64,000 nt of DNA from Elusimicrobiales bacterium (GCA_023701245.1 JAMPXK010000007.1:1-64000); one strand, 5' to 3'. Positions 46,134 through 55,980 are shown, counted from the stretch's first letter. Numbers and translations: made by a program. Notes: generated from the sequence alone by a model not told the origin.

Positions 46134-47021
46134 TTACTTCACTTCCACGCTGGGGGTCTTGTCCTTCTTTACGAAGTTGTCCTTGGAAATAACGCCCAGG
46201 CGCTTGAAGCCCCACTTCAGGAAATACTTCTTGGCGCCGCGGTCGCCGCTTACCGGGTCGGCCGGCTCGGGCCGCGTCAGTTCGCTCTCGGCGAAGGTCA
46301 TCGTATACCCTTCGGCGGCGGCGAAGGAGAACTCCTTCTCGCCCTTGAAGGTATCGAAGAACACCGCGTTGTCCTTATAGAGTTCCACCTTTATGGCCAC
46401 GTTCTCTCCGGCGTATTCCTTGGCCCACTTGTCGGTCACCTTGAAGGTGTATTTGCCGTCGGCATAGGAGAAGTCGGCGTAGCTCAGGCCGTCCTCGTCG
46501 GCCTTCATCGGGGTCCTTTCGTGGGAAGTCAGGGTGAACAGCGTGTAGCCGGGCTTGCTCTCGCGCTTGGCGCTGTAGCGGTAAGCGGCGGCGTTAAGGT
46601 AGAGGTCCAGCCAGGGCCCCTGCAGGCACATGTCGAAGCTCTCTTTTTCCCAGGGCAGCAGCGCGCGGTCGGCCATCTTTATCTGGCCGTACTCGTACCA
46701 GGTCATGCCGGGGCGCTCGCTGCAGTGCTGCACGGGCTGGTTGTTGGGGCCCACGGTGGTATAGCACTCGGTCACGTATTCCTGGCTGCGCAGGTAGACC
46801 TTTTGGGTCAGGGCGCCGGAATCCTCGGGGCCGAACGTGAAGCGCACGCAGTCGCGGGTGGTGTGGGTGCGGCCGGGCAGGGCCAGCGGGACCTGCACAT
46901 CGGCCGAAACGGCCTGGCCGACGAAGTCGTTCACGCTCACGCCCTGGTCGAAGTTCACCTGGGCGCTGGCGGCGGCCGCCAGGCCGAAGGCCGCCGTTGC
47001 GGCTAATATTGCTTTTTTCAT
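46134..47021 (-). CDS. Hypothetical secreted protein
   Basis: MKKAILAATAAFGLAAAASAQ signal peptide; 295 aa. Confidence 0.8.
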   Translation of the reverse strand: MKKAILAATAAFGLAAAASAQVNFDQGVSVNDFVGQAVSADVQVPLALPGRTHTTRDCVRFTFGPEDSGALTQKVYLRSQEYVTECYTTVGPNNQPVQHCSERPGMTWYEYGQIKMADRALLPWEKESFDMCLQGPWLDLYLNAAAYRYSAKRESKPGYTLFTLTSHERTPMKADEDGLSYADFSYADGKYTFKVTDKWAKEYAGENVAIKVELYKDNAVFFDTFKGEKEFSFAAAEGYTMTFAESELTRPEPADPVSGDRGAKKYFLKWGFKRLGVISKDNFVKKDKTPSVEVK

Positions 47022-47110
47022 TATGCTTTCATTCCTCCGGATCTATATTTCCCCCCCGGAAAACTACCGGGTTATAGCGATATTTTACCTTATTTCCCGC
47101 TGCGGGCGGC

Positions 47111-47383
47111 CTAGGCCACTTTCACGTTCTTTCCTATCCAGACAAAGGCGGAAGGCAGCACCATGCACTGGCAGTGCGAACTGAGTATGGAATTGTGTTC
47201 CGGCATGATGTTCACTATGCCGTTGGTCCAGGACACGTAGCGGATATGCTCCCCTTCCACCCATTCGTAAACGCGGGGGCCCACCCGCGGCATGATGGTC
47301 CACACCACCGCGTTGTCCCAGGGGATCTCCTCCGCGTTGGACGAGTACTTTATCTCCGGTATCTTGGCCGCCATCGAATCCAT
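47111..47383 (-). CDS. Hypothetical protein (90 aa)
   Basis: MDSMAAKIPEIKYSSNAEEIPWDNAVVWTIMPRVGPRVYEWVEGEHIRYVSW; AAGGAG upstream. Confidence 0.6.
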   Translation of the reverse strand: MDSMAAKIPEIKYSSNAEEIPWDNAVVWTIMPRVGPRVYEWVEGEHIRYVSWTNGIVNIMPEHNSILSSHCQCMVLPSAFVWIGKNVKVA

Positions 47384-47420
47384 GAATTTCTCCTTATTTT
47401 ATACCCGTGAAGGGGCCTGA

Positions 47421-47537
47421 CGCGGGGGCCGGGTTAGCAAAACCCTGCCGGAGCCCGACGCTTGCGTAAGCGCGGAGGGCGAGGCGGGGAGGCGCGAGCA
47501 CGGTGTGCGAGACGCCGTTTTTGCGTTCCGGCCCGCG
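47421..47537 (+). repeat. Structured interspersed repeat, copy C
   Basis: TIR-like CGCGGGGGCCGG/CCGGCCCGCG around core GTTAGCAAAACCCT...CGAGCACGGTGTGCGAG...GTTTTTGCGTT. Confidence 0.85.
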
Positions 47538-47558
47538 TGGCGGGCCCCGAAACTTTTT

Positions 47559-47941
47559 AGACCGCGGACTGTACCCCGAATTCTGTCCGGCGCCTTGCGG
47601 CGCCTGGAGGACCATTTATCTGTTGCGGCCCACTCTGCGCCGCCCCCCGGAGGGGGCCGGACGGGCAGTCCGAGCGCAATTTTGGCCTTGCTTCAGGAGG
47701 GGCTTGCCCTGCCGCGCCGGTCTCCCGGCGCGCGGTGCGCTCTTACCGCACCTTTTCACCCTTACCCTTGCGGGCGGTATGTTCTCTGTGGCGCTGTCCG
47801 TCGACGGGGGATCTGGCCCCCGCCTCCCGGCCTATGCCGCGCACATATTATGCTGCGCGGTTTGAACCGGCACCCTGCCCTGTGAAGTTCGGAAGTTCCT
47901 CCCACCCCTCGCGGGGAGAGCGGCCCTCCGTCCGCGGTCTA
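47559..47941 (-). ncRNA. rnpB: RNase P RNA, bacterial class A
   Basis: Reverse complement has AGACCGCGGAC...GTCCGCGGTCT (P1), GGAGGAACTTCCGAACTTCACAGGGCAGGGTGCC, GGTAAGGGTGAAAAGGTGCGGTAAGAGCGCACCGC, AGATAAATGGTCCTCC, ACAGAATTCGGGGTACAG. Confidence 0.96.
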
Positions 47942-47946
47942 AAGCG

Positions 47947-48693
47947 TCAGCCGTTTATGGTCTGCTCCAGGAACATCAGGCGCCGGCAGTCGGCGCAAAC
48001 GGCAAAAGCGTCCTGCTTCTTGATGTCCACCGTCTTCTGCGGCGTAAGCGACATGTGGCAGCCCCCGCACGAGTACTTGCCCGTGGCCGGGTCCTGGTAG
48101 GCCGCCGCCACCGCCAGGCCCGCTCGGCTGGCGCGGATGGCCTCGTATTTATCCAGGAGATCGGGGCTGATGTCGGCCGCCGCCTCGTCCCGGTCCTTTT
48201 TAGCCGCCTCTATGGCGGCGGCGAGCTCCGCTGCGGAAGCCTCCAGCGCGGCCGCCTCCGAATTCATGACCCCCTCCAGCTTCTTCACCTCGGCCGCCTC
48301 CGCCTTCTCCAGCACGGCCGCCTTGTCTATCTCCTCTAGGATCAGCAGCTCCCGGGTTTCCAGCTCGTCCTTAACGGCCTTGTCCCGCTCGATCTCGCTC
48401 AACAGGGCCTTGAAAGCGTCGTTCTCCTTCACCAGGTTCAGTTCGCGCTGGTGCTTGCGGATGCCCTCTTCCGCTTCGGCTATGCGCAGCTCGGCGTCCT
48501 TCTTGGCGACCTGCAGCGCGCAAAGGGCCTCTTTGGCCGCGGCCATGGAAAGCTTCTTGTCCTCGAACGCCTTGCGCAGGGCGGCCAGCTTTACCGGCAC
48601 CTCGGCCGCGCGGGCGGTCAGCGCGCCTATGGCCGTGTCTTTGCGCTGCAGTTCCACCAGCGCGCGCACTTCGGTCGTGTGAACTATTTCCAT
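47947..48693 (-). CDS. Coiled-coil protein with C-terminal C4-type zinc ribbon (DUF164-like)
   Basis: Long helical region; YSCGGCHMSLTPQ...FAVCADCRRLMF. Confidence 0.9.
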   Translation of the reverse strand: MEIVHTTEVRALVELQRKDTAIGALTARAAEVPVKLAALRKAFEDKKLSMAAAKEALCALQVAKKDAELRIAEAEEGIRKHQRELNLVKENDAFKALLSEIERDKAVKDELETRELLILEEIDKAAVLEKAEAAEVKKLEGVMNSEAAALEASAAELAAAIEAAKKDRDEAAADISPDLLDKYEAIRASRAGLAVAAAYQDPATGKYSCGGCHMSLTPQKTVDIKKQDAFAVCADCRRLMFLEQTING

Positions 48694-48713
48694 GGTTTTT
48701 CCGGTCCCGGCCT

Positions 48714-49586
48714 TTAAGCTGCCGCCCTGGGCGCGCCCTTTACGTTCTTAAGGATGGCTATGGCCGCGCGGCTGCGGTTGAGGGTGTAGAGATGCAGCCC
48801 GGGCGCCCCTCCGTCGAGCAGGGCCCGCGCCTGGCGGGAGGCGTACTCCACGCTGAACTTGAACATCCCGTCCTTGTCGCCCTCCCAGCGCTCTATCCCG
48901 CGGCGCAGTTCGTCGGGCACGGTCACCTGCATCATCTTCGTGAAATTCTGCATCTGCTTGTAGCCGGTCAGCGGCATCAGGCCCGGCAGCACCGGCACGG
49001 AAATCCCCGCGGCCGCGGCCTTCTCCAGGAACCTGAAATAATAGCTGTTGTCGAAGAACAGCTGGGTGATAAGGTACTCCGCCCCGGCGTCCACCTTCTC
49101 CCTGAGCCTGGCGATATCCGCCTCCAGGCTGGCCGCCTCCGGGTGCTTTTCCGGGTAACAGGCGCCGCCCAGGGAGAACCCGCCCTCCCGTTTGAGGTCG
49201 GCGATAAGCTGCGCGGCGTAACTGTAGTCGCTGCGGCGCGCGCCGGAATCCACGTTGTGCGGGTCGCCGCGCAGGGCCAGGACGTTGGTGATGTCCATTT
49301 TCTTAAGCCCGTCGCAGATCTCCGCTATCTCCCGGCGGGTGTGGGCCAGGCAGGTCAGGTGCGCCACTATCTCCAGCCCGAACTGCGCCTTGAGCACCCC
49401 GCAGAGCGCCACCGTGCGGTACGGGGTCACCCCGCTGGAGGAATTTGTGACCGAGACGAAATCCGGCGACAGCGCCTTGAGCTCCAGCGCCGTATTGAAC
49501 AGCCGCGCCGTGTCCTCCGCCGTCTTGGGCGGATAGAACTCGAAGGAATAGACCGTGCCGGTCCTAAGGCGCTCTGGCAGGTTCAT
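48714..49586 (-). CDS. metF: Methylenetetrahydrofolate reductase
   Basis: FEFYPPKTAEDTARL, VTNSSSG, NVLALRGDPH, YLITQLFFDNSYYFRF, PVLPGLMPLT. Confidence 0.95.
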   Translation of the reverse strand: MNLPERLRTGTVYSFEFYPPKTAEDTARLFNTALELKALSPDFVSVTNSSSGVTPYRTVALCGVLKAQFGLEIVAHLTCLAHTRREIAEICDGLKKMDITNVLALRGDPHNVDSGARRSDYSYAAQLIADLKREGGFSLGGACYPEKHPEAASLEADIARLREKVDAGAEYLITQLFFDNSYYFRFLEKAAAAGISVPVLPGLMPLTGYKQMQNFTKMMQVTVPDELRRGIERWEGDKDGMFKFSVEYASRQARALLDGGAPGLHLYTLNRSRAAIAILKNVKGAPRAAA

Positions 49587-49588
49587 GG

Positions 49589-50581
49589 CTAGTCCGGGAA
49601 CCCCACGCGCGAGGGCGGCCAGTAGGTGAACCAGGCCGTGCCCTTTATATTGGCTTCCGGGACCGGGCCCCAGTAGCGCGAGTCGCAGGACCGGTCGCGG
49701 TTGTCGCCCATCACCAGGTAGCTGCCGGTCGGCACGGTCACCGGACCGAAATTGTCGCGGATATACTCGGAGAACATCTTGCCGAGCATGCGGTCATCCC
49801 AGAATCTCTGGTAATCCGCCGGGGTAAGCCTGCCGGCGCCGGCGGGATAGCGGCCCGGGTCCAGGTACTGGGCGTAGCCTTCTTCCTTGAGCGGTTCCCC
49901 GTTGACGAGGACCTTGCCGGCCCGCACCTCGAAGACGTCGCCGGGCATGCCTATGACGCGCTTGATGAAATCCTTGCCGTACTGGCTGCCGCCGCACTGG
50001 AACTCCGCGGGGTCCTCGGAAGGGAAGCGGAAGACCACGATGTCGCCTCGCTTCACTTTCCGGAACTTCAGGAACTTCTTCTGGGTGTAGGGGACGCGGA
50101 AGCCGTAGATGAACTTGTTGACGAACAGGTGGTCCCCTATGAGGAACGTGCGCTCCATGGAGCCGGACGGGATCTTGAAGGCCTGGATAAAGAGGTACAT
50201 CACCACCGAGGCCAGCAGCACCGCGGAGAAGACCGTTTCGGACCACTCCATGTCCTTCTTCATGGTCTGGTTCAGGCCGTCCTTAACCTCGCCCGCCCCC
50301 CCCTTCCACCAGGCGTAGGCCGCGCCGGCCAGGCCGGCCAGGAGGCCGTAGGTCAGCTGGCGGGAACTGAACAGCATGGTGGTCGTCACGTCGCCGCGGC
50401 GGTTGTCCAGGCTGACCGAGAGCAGCACCATGCCCACGAAAGAGACCAGACCGGCGAAAACGGCGTGCCAGCCCCGCGTAAAGGGCGTGGCGTCCTTGAA
50501 CCGCCCCTTCTCCTTGAAATGGTGCGACAGGAACAGGTGCGCGCCCATCAGTATGCCTATCCAGAAAAGTTTTTCTTCCAT
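49589..50581 (-). CDS. lepB: Signal peptidase I
   Basis: IPSGSMERTFLIGDHLFVNKFIYGFRVP, KRVIGMPGDVFEVR, MGDNRDRSCDSRYWGPV. Confidence 0.95.
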   Translation of the reverse strand: MEEKLFWIGILMGAHLFLSHHFKEKGRFKDATPFTRGWHAVFAGLVSFVGMVLLSVSLDNRRGDVTTTMLFSSRQLTYGLLAGLAGAAYAWWKGGAGEVKDGLNQTMKKDMEWSETVFSAVLLASVVMYLFIQAFKIPSGSMERTFLIGDHLFVNKFIYGFRVPYTQKKFLKFRKVKRGDIVVFRFPSEDPAEFQCGGSQYGKDFIKRVIGMPGDVFEVRAGKVLVNGEPLKEEGYAQYLDPGRYPAGAGRLTPADYQRFWDDRMLGKMFSEYIRDNFGPVTVPTGSYLVMGDNRDRSCDSRYWGPVPEANIKGTAWFTYWPPSRVGFPD

Positions 50582-50591
50582 TGTTGCGTCC

Positions 50592-52403
50592 TTATTTATC
50601 CTGACTGATCTTCAAAAGCGACATGAAGGCTTCCTGCGGGATCTCCACGGAGCCCATCAGCTTCATCTTGCGCTTGCCTTCCTTCTGCGCTTCCAGCAGT
50701 TTGCGTTTGCGGGTGATGTCTCCGCCGTAACACTTCGCCAGCACGTCCTTGCGCTGGGCGCCTATGGTCTCGCGGGCTATGATCTTGCCGTTGACCTGCG
50801 CCTGCACGGCGATCTCGAACATATGCTTGGGGATGAGGCCCTTGAGCTTCTCGCAGATCTGCCGGGAGTTGCCCAGCGCCTTGGTCTTGTGCGTTATGAA
50901 GGAGAGCGCGTCCACCGGCTCGGAGTGCAGCAGGATCTCTATCTTGACCATGTCCGAGGAGCGGTATTCGTGCGGTTCGTAGTCGAACGAGGCGTAGCCG
51001 CGCGACACGGACTTCAGTTTGTCGTAGAAGTCCAGGATGATCTCGGAGAGCGGCAGGTAATACTCCACGATAACCCTCGTGGTGGAGATGTACTCTATCT
51101 TTATGTGCTCGCCGCGTTTTTCCTTGAGGAGGTTCATGATGCCCTCCATGTATGTCAGCGGCGCTATGATGTTGGCTTTGACGTAGGGCTCCATGATATC
51201 CATCACATCGCCGTAATGGGGGAAATCCGCCGGGTTGGTCACCTCTATATATTTCCCTTTCAGGCCCTGCTTGTCCTTGGCCTGCACCTTGTAGATGACG
51301 TTGGGGTTGGTGGCGATGAGCGGGATGTCGAACTCGCGCTCTATGCGCTCCCGGATGATGTCGAGGTGCAGCAGGCCCATGAAGCCCAGGCGGAAGCCGA
51401 AGCCCAGCGCCTTGGAGGTCTCGCCCTGGAAGTTGAACGAGGAATCGGTGAGGTTCAGCTTTTCTATGGCGGTCTTCAAGGCGGTGTAGTCGGTGGTGTT
51501 GACCGGGTAGAAACCGGCGAAGACCACGGGGTTCACTTCCTTGTAGCCGGGCAGCGGCGCGTCGAGCTTTACGCCCTTTTCGAAGATGGTGTCGCCCATC
51601 TTGATCTCGTGGATGTCGCGGATGCCGGCCACGATGTAGCCGACCTCGCCGGTCCTGATGGACTGGCCCTTGATGAGCTTGGGCGTAAGGTAGCCGACCT
51701 CTTCCACCTTGTAGCTGGTGCCCTTGGAGTGGAAAGTGATGTACTTGCCGGCGGAGATGGAACCGTCCACCACGCGGGTATAGATGACCACGCCCTTGTA
51801 GACGTCGTAGAAAGAGTCGAAGACCAGGGCCTTCAGGGGCCGTTCGGAAGAGCCCACCGGCGGCGGGATCTCCTTGATCACGCGCTCCAGCACTTCGCGC
51901 GCGCCGCGGCCGTCCTTGGCGCTGATGCGGGAGGAATCCTTCGGGTCCCTGAGCACCTCCCAGATCTGCTCCTCGGTGGCGTCGGGGTTGGCGTGCTCCA
52001 GGTCGATCTTGTTGATGACGGGGATGATGGTAAGGCCCAGGCTCTGCGCCAGGTGCGCGTGCGCCAGCGTCTGCGCCTCCACGCCCTGCGACGCGTCCAC
52101 CAGCAGGATGGCGCCCTCGCAGGCGGCCATGGCGCGGCTCACCTCGTAGGAAAAGTCCACGTGGCCGGGCGTGTCGATGAGGTTGAGGATGTATTCCTCG
52201 CCGTCGGCCTCGCTCTTGTAGAGCATGCGCACGGCCTTGGCCTTGATGGTGATGCCGCGCTCCCGCTCCAGTTCCATGCCGTCGAGGAACTGTTCCTTCA
52301 TCTGACGGTCCGGCACCGTGTCGGTGAGCTGGATAAAGCGGTCGGCCAGCGTGCTCTTGCCGTGGTCTATATGCGCGATGATGCAGAAGTTGCGTATCTT
52401 CAT
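50592..52403 (-). CDS. lepA: Translation elongation factor 4 (LepA)
   Basis: IAHIDHGKSTLADRFIQLT, IDTPGHVDFSYEV, C-terminal GGDITRKRKLLEAQKEGKRKMK. Confidence 0.97.
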   Translation of the reverse strand: MKIRNFCIIAHIDHGKSTLADRFIQLTDTVPDRQMKEQFLDGMELERERGITIKAKAVRMLYKSEADGEEYILNLIDTPGHVDFSYEVSRAMAACEGAILLVDASQGVEAQTLAHAHLAQSLGLTIIPVINKIDLEHANPDATEEQIWEVLRDPKDSSRISAKDGRGAREVLERVIKEIPPPVGSSERPLKALVFDSFYDVYKGVVIYTRVVDGSISAGKYITFHSKGTSYKVEEVGYLTPKLIKGQSIRTGEVGYIVAGIRDIHEIKMGDTIFEKGVKLDAPLPGYKEVNPVVFAGFYPVNTTDYTALKTAIEKLNLTDSSFNFQGETSKALGFGFRLGFMGLLHLDIIRERIEREFDIPLIATNPNVIYKVQAKDKQGLKGKYIEVTNPADFPHYGDVMDIMEPYVKANIIAPLTYMEGIMNLLKEKRGEHIKIEYISTTRVIVEYYLPLSEIILDFYDKLKSVSRGYASFDYEPHEYRSSDMVKIEILLHSEPVDALSFITHKTKALGNSRQICEKLKGLIPKHMFEIAVQAQVNGKIIARETIGAQRKDVLAKCYGGDITRKRKLLEAQKEGKRKMKLMGSVEIPQEAFMSLLKISQDK

Positions 52404-52412
52404 GTTGTTTGA

Positions 52413-52505
52413 GGGACGTTGTTGACTATTTGACTATTTTTCACCGGTCTTTAAAATTTTAGCGTCATATCTTGACTGAAATAGTCAAATAGTCAACAAC
52501 GTCCC
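52413..52505. repeat. 93-bp element with perfect 27-bp inverted repeats (REP/MITE-like)
   Basis: GGGACGTTGTTGACTATTTGACTATTT (52413-52439) and exact reverse complement (52479-52505), 39-nt loop. Confidence 0.9.
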
Positions 52506-52515
52506 GGTCCTATAT

Positions 52516-54243
52516 CTATTTCACCTCGTCCTCTATCAGGCGGCGGATCTCTTCGGAGGTGGGCAGACCCAGGGCGCGCTGGCCCAGGGCGGAGAATTTC
52601 TCGAAGTTGATGGCCCGCACCGAATGCTTGGAGCGCAGGTACATCTTGGCCGGCACGGAGAGGATGTCCACGCCCAGCCCCACCAGCAACGGGATGGCGT
52701 ACGGGTCGGAGGCCATTTCGCCGCAGACGCTCACCGGCTTGCCCTTCTTGTGCGCGGTCTGAACCACCAGGTTGATAAGGCGCAGCACGGCGGGATGGAA
52801 CGGCTCGTAGAGCTCCGACACGTACTGGTTGATGCGGTCCACCGCCAGCGTGTACTGCACCAGGTCGTTGGTGCCTATGGAGACGAAGTCGATCTCCGGC
52901 AGCAGCGAGTCCAGGATAATGGCGGCCGCGGGGATCTCTATCATCACGCCGAACTCCGGGTCTTTCTTTACGGGGAACCCCTCTTCGGCCAGCTCGGTCC
53001 GGACGTCGGAAGCTATCTTCTTGACCGTCAGCAGCTCGTCCACGGAGGAGAGCATGGGGATCATGATCTTGATGTTGCCCTCGGTGTTGGCCTTGTAGAT
53101 GGCGCGCAGCTGCGTCTTGAGCAGTTCCGGGTACTTGATGAACAGGCGGATGCCGCGGAAGCCCATGAACGGGTTGCGCTCGTCCTTGAGGCCCTTGATG
53201 CCCAGTTCCGTGGCGCGGTCGCCGCCGATGTCCGCGGTGCGGATGGTGAGCGGGATGCCGGGGGCGGCCTTGACCACGGAGGCGTAGGCCTTGAGCTGCT
53301 CTTCCTCCGTGGGAACGCTCGCCCGGTTCATGTAAAGGAACTCCGTGCGGTACAGGCCCACGCCCTCGGCCTTCACGGCCATCAGTTCGGGGGCGTCCTC
53401 GGCCGAGTCCAGGTTGCACATCAGGCTGATCTTGTGGCCGTCGCGCGTGGTGGCCGGCAGGCCCTTGAGGCGGTGGAAGAAATGCTCCTGCTTCTGCAGC
53501 TCTTCCTTGCGGGCCTTGTACTTCTCGATTATCTCCGGCGAGGGCGAAATGATGACCATGCCCTGCTCGCCGTCCACTATCAGCGTGTCGCCGCTCTGGA
53601 TCTGGCGGCTGATGTCGGAGAGGCCCACCACGGCCGGGATGCCCATGCTCTGGGCGAAGATGGCCGTATGGCTGGACTTGGACCCCAGGTCCATGCAGAA
53701 ACCGAGCACCTTGTTGGATTCGCGGATGTGCAGCGTGTCCGAGGGGTAGAGGTTGTGCGCCACTATGATGACCGGCTCTTTCAGGTCCTTCAGCGAGGTC
53801 TTCTCGGAGTTCACCAGGTTGGAGATGATCTTTTTACCCACGTCGAAAATGTCGTGCTTGCGCTCGTGGAAGAATTCGTCGTCGATCTTTTCGAACTGCT
53901 CCTCGGCCTTGTCCAGGATCTCCGACAGCGCGAACTCCGCGTTCATGGCCTTGGCCACGATCAGCTTGGGGACCTCCTTGGTGATCAGGGGGTCCTGCAG
54001 GATAAGGTGGTGGGCGTCTATGAGCTTGGCGTGGTTCTTGCCGAGCACGTTGAGGATCTTGGCGCGGATCACGTCCAAGTCCTCGCGGGTCTTCTCGAGG
54101 GCGTCCTTGAAGCGTTTTACCTCGGCCTTTATCTTTTCAGGCTCTATCTCCTTCTGCTCAATGAGGATGTTCTCCTCCTTGACGATATGGGCCTTGCCGA
54201 TGGCGATGCCGAGGCTGGCAGCTACGCCTTTTTTTATTAGCAT
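52516..54243 (-). CDS. ptsI: Phosphoenolpyruvate-protein phosphotransferase (EI)
   Basis: LGSKSSHTAIFAQSMGIPAVVG His site; LYRTEFLYMNRASVPTEEEQ; SIGTNDLVQYTLAVDR. Confidence 0.96.
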   Translation of the reverse strand: MLIKKGVAASLGIAIGKAHIVKEENILIEQKEIEPEKIKAEVKRFKDALEKTREDLDVIRAKILNVLGKNHAKLIDAHHLILQDPLITKEVPKLIVAKAMNAEFALSEILDKAEEQFEKIDDEFFHERKHDIFDVGKKIISNLVNSEKTSLKDLKEPVIIVAHNLYPSDTLHIRESNKVLGFCMDLGSKSSHTAIFAQSMGIPAVVGLSDISRQIQSGDTLIVDGEQGMVIISPSPEIIEKYKARKEELQKQEHFFHRLKGLPATTRDGHKISLMCNLDSAEDAPELMAVKAEGVGLYRTEFLYMNRASVPTEEEQLKAYASVVKAAPGIPLTIRTADIGGDRATELGIKGLKDERNPFMGFRGIRLFIKYPELLKTQLRAIYKANTEGNIKIMIPMLSSVDELLTVKKIASDVRTELAEEGFPVKKDPEFGVMIEIPAAAIILDSLLPEIDFVSIGTNDLVQYTLAVDRINQYVSELYEPFHPAVLRLINLVVQTAHKKGKPVSVCGEMASDPYAIPLLVGLGVDILSVPAKMYLRSKHSVRAINFEKFSALGQRALGLPTSEEIRRLIEDEVK

Positions 54244-54265
54244 GATCCGCTCCGGTTAGAAGTCA

Positions 54266-54532
54266 TTATTCCTCGTCGAACTTTCTCGCGAACAGTTCCT
54301 CTATGGCCTTCACGGCCTCGGCCTCGTCCTTCCCCTTGGCCGTCACCTCTATCACGCTGCCCTTGCCGGCGGCCAGGGTCATGATGCCCATGATGCTCTT
54401 GGCGTTGACCTCCATACCGTCCTTGACCAGCTTAATGTCGCTGGCGAAGCGCGAGGCGGTGTTGGCCACCATGCCGGCGGGCCGGGCGTGGATGCCAAGT
54501 TCGTTGATGATGGTTATGGCTCGTTTTGTCAT
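54266..54532 (-). CDS. ptsH: Phosphocarrier protein HPr
   Basis: ELGIHARPAGMVANTAS (His15), NAKSIMGIMTLAA (Ser46 region). Confidence 0.96.
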   Translation of the reverse strand: MTKRAITIINELGIHARPAGMVANTASRFASDIKLVKDGMEVNAKSIMGIMTLAAGKGSVIEVTAKGKDEAEAVKAIEELFARKFDEE

Positions 54533-55359
54533 AGGTAAAGTTTGAAGGGCTCCAGTTTAAGCAGACCGAAAAGCAGCACCGAGGCCGCCAGGATCAGGCC
54601 GGCCGAGAAAAAGACGGAACGCCCGAAAGCGCGCGCTACCCGATGCAGGGCCAGCACGGCGATCGGCAGGCCTATCTTCAGCAGCAGGTCCGCCGGGCGG
54701 CAGGCGCCGCAGTTGAACCCGGCGAGCAGCCCGAAGGCCAGCAGCACTATGGCCAGCGACATGGCGAACCCGGCCGCCGAGAGCAGGCGGATGAGGCGCG
54801 GCCAGTTGGCGGCGTCGAGCGCGCAGTTGGCCGAGCCGCCGCAGGCGTAGCCGGCCTTGAGGCCTTTCCAGCGGATGTAGACCGAGAAGACCGAATAGAC
54901 CGCGATGCCCGACAGCGGCCCCGCCAGCAGCACGCCGAAGGCCGGGGTCTCCGTCATGTCGGTGAACAGCCAGCCGTAAAAGCCGCAGCCCGCCCAGACC
55001 AGCAGGCAGAGCTGCACGGTCATGGGCTTGAGCCGGCCCCAGAAGATCCGGTCGCCGATGGAGGCGAAACTGGAGGCCAGCGCCTGTTTCACTCCGGGCA
55101 GGTGCTTGACCATGTCCTGGTCTCCGGCCGCGGCCCGCTCTTCCATGCGGGCTACATTGCCCAGCACGAACGACGCCATGTAGGGCTGGGTATTGAAGAT
55201 CTCCAGGTGGCGCAGGAGGGCGGCCTTCAGGCGGTCGCCGCCGGCATAGGCCTTCTCCAGGGCGGGCTGCAGGGCAAAAGCGAAGCCCAGGTTCTGGAAC
55301 CTTTCATAGTTCCAACCCGCCTGGAGCAAGAACGACCGCAGGAACATCTTGAACAGCAT
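54529..55359 (-). CDS. PTS mannose-family IID component
   Basis: RSFLLQAGWNYERFQNLGFAFALQPAL; IGDRIFWGRLKP; C-terminal TM segments. Confidence 0.9.
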   Translation of the reverse strand: MLFKMFLRSFLLQAGWNYERFQNLGFAFALQPALEKAYAGGDRLKAALLRHLEIFNTQPYMASFVLGNVARMEERAAAGDQDMVKHLPGVKQALASSFASIGDRIFWGRLKPMTVQLCLLVWAGCGFYGWLFTDMTETPAFGVLLAGPLSGIAVYSVFSVYIRWKGLKAGYACGGSANCALDAANWPRLIRLLSAAGFAMSLAIVLLAFGLLAGFNCGACRPADLLLKIGLPIAVLALHRVARAFGRSVFFSAGLILAASVLLFGLLKLEPFKLYL

Positions 55360-55365
55360 TCGACC

Positions 55366-55980
55366 CTATCCTTTCTTGTAGATCTGCGTCCTGAACCTGA
55401 AATACAGCCCGCTGAGGCCCAGCCAGGGCATCAGCGAATAAGCGAAATCGGCGCCGGGATAAAGCCGGGAGACCCCCGGCAGCAGGCCCAGCAGCGCGGC
55501 CAGGCCCGTCATGGCCAGCACGTAGCCGGCCAGGGCGGCGTTCTCCATGACCAGCGCCCGGGCCAGCCAGCGGCGCAGCCGGAGATCTCCCGCCGCCACC
55601 TGCGCCTCTATAAGGGCGTTCAGGCCGGAACGGGCGGCGCGCAGGCGGTACTCTACCGGGGAATAAGCGACGCCGGCGGCCACGCCGATGAAGAAAGCCA
55701 GCGAAGGCGCCAGCCCCCCCGCCGCGTGGGCCAGCACGCCGACGGCGGCGGCGGCGGTGCCGTTGGGCGGCACCACGCCGCCCACCGGGATGAAATCGAT
55801 GTAGAGCAGTTCCAGCAGGATGCCGATCTTGGCGCCTTCCAGCGGGCAGCCGTTGAGCCAGCCGAGCAGGGGCCCCACCAGCGCCGGGCGCGAGAGCAGG
55901 AACTGGCCCGCCTGCACGGAGTCCAGGCCCAGCAGGCCGGCCAGGGCGGAAGAGATAAGGGCTTTGAGGGCCAGGGTCAC
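55366..55980 (-). CDS. PTS mannose-family IIC component (GTG start)
   Basis: Multi-TM, GILLELLYIDFIPVGGVVPPNGTAAAAV; GTGA overlap with upstream GH57 gene. Confidence 0.85.
   Translation of the reverse strand: MTLALKALISSALAGLLGLDSVQAGQFLLSRPALVGPLLGWLNGCPLEGAKIGILLELLYIDFIPVGGVVPPNGTAAAAVGVLAHAAGGLAPSLAFFIGVAAGVAYSPVEYRLRAARSGLNALIEAQVAAGDLRLRRWLARALVMENAALAGYVLAMTGLAALLGLLPGVSRLYPGADFAYSLMPWLGLSGLYFRFRTQIYKKG

Noticed and set aside
47503-48100. ORFs of 120-126 aa over 47503-48100
   Set aside because: Mostly overlap rnpB on the opposite strand; no coding signature; RNase P conserved motifs explain the region.
52624-54240. 538-aa plus-strand ORF (similarly 6898-8655, 32393-34363, 44499-46064 and 50376-52412)
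   Set aside because: Mirror ORFs of ptsI, AOR, recG, TPR and lepA caused by GC-rich third positions.
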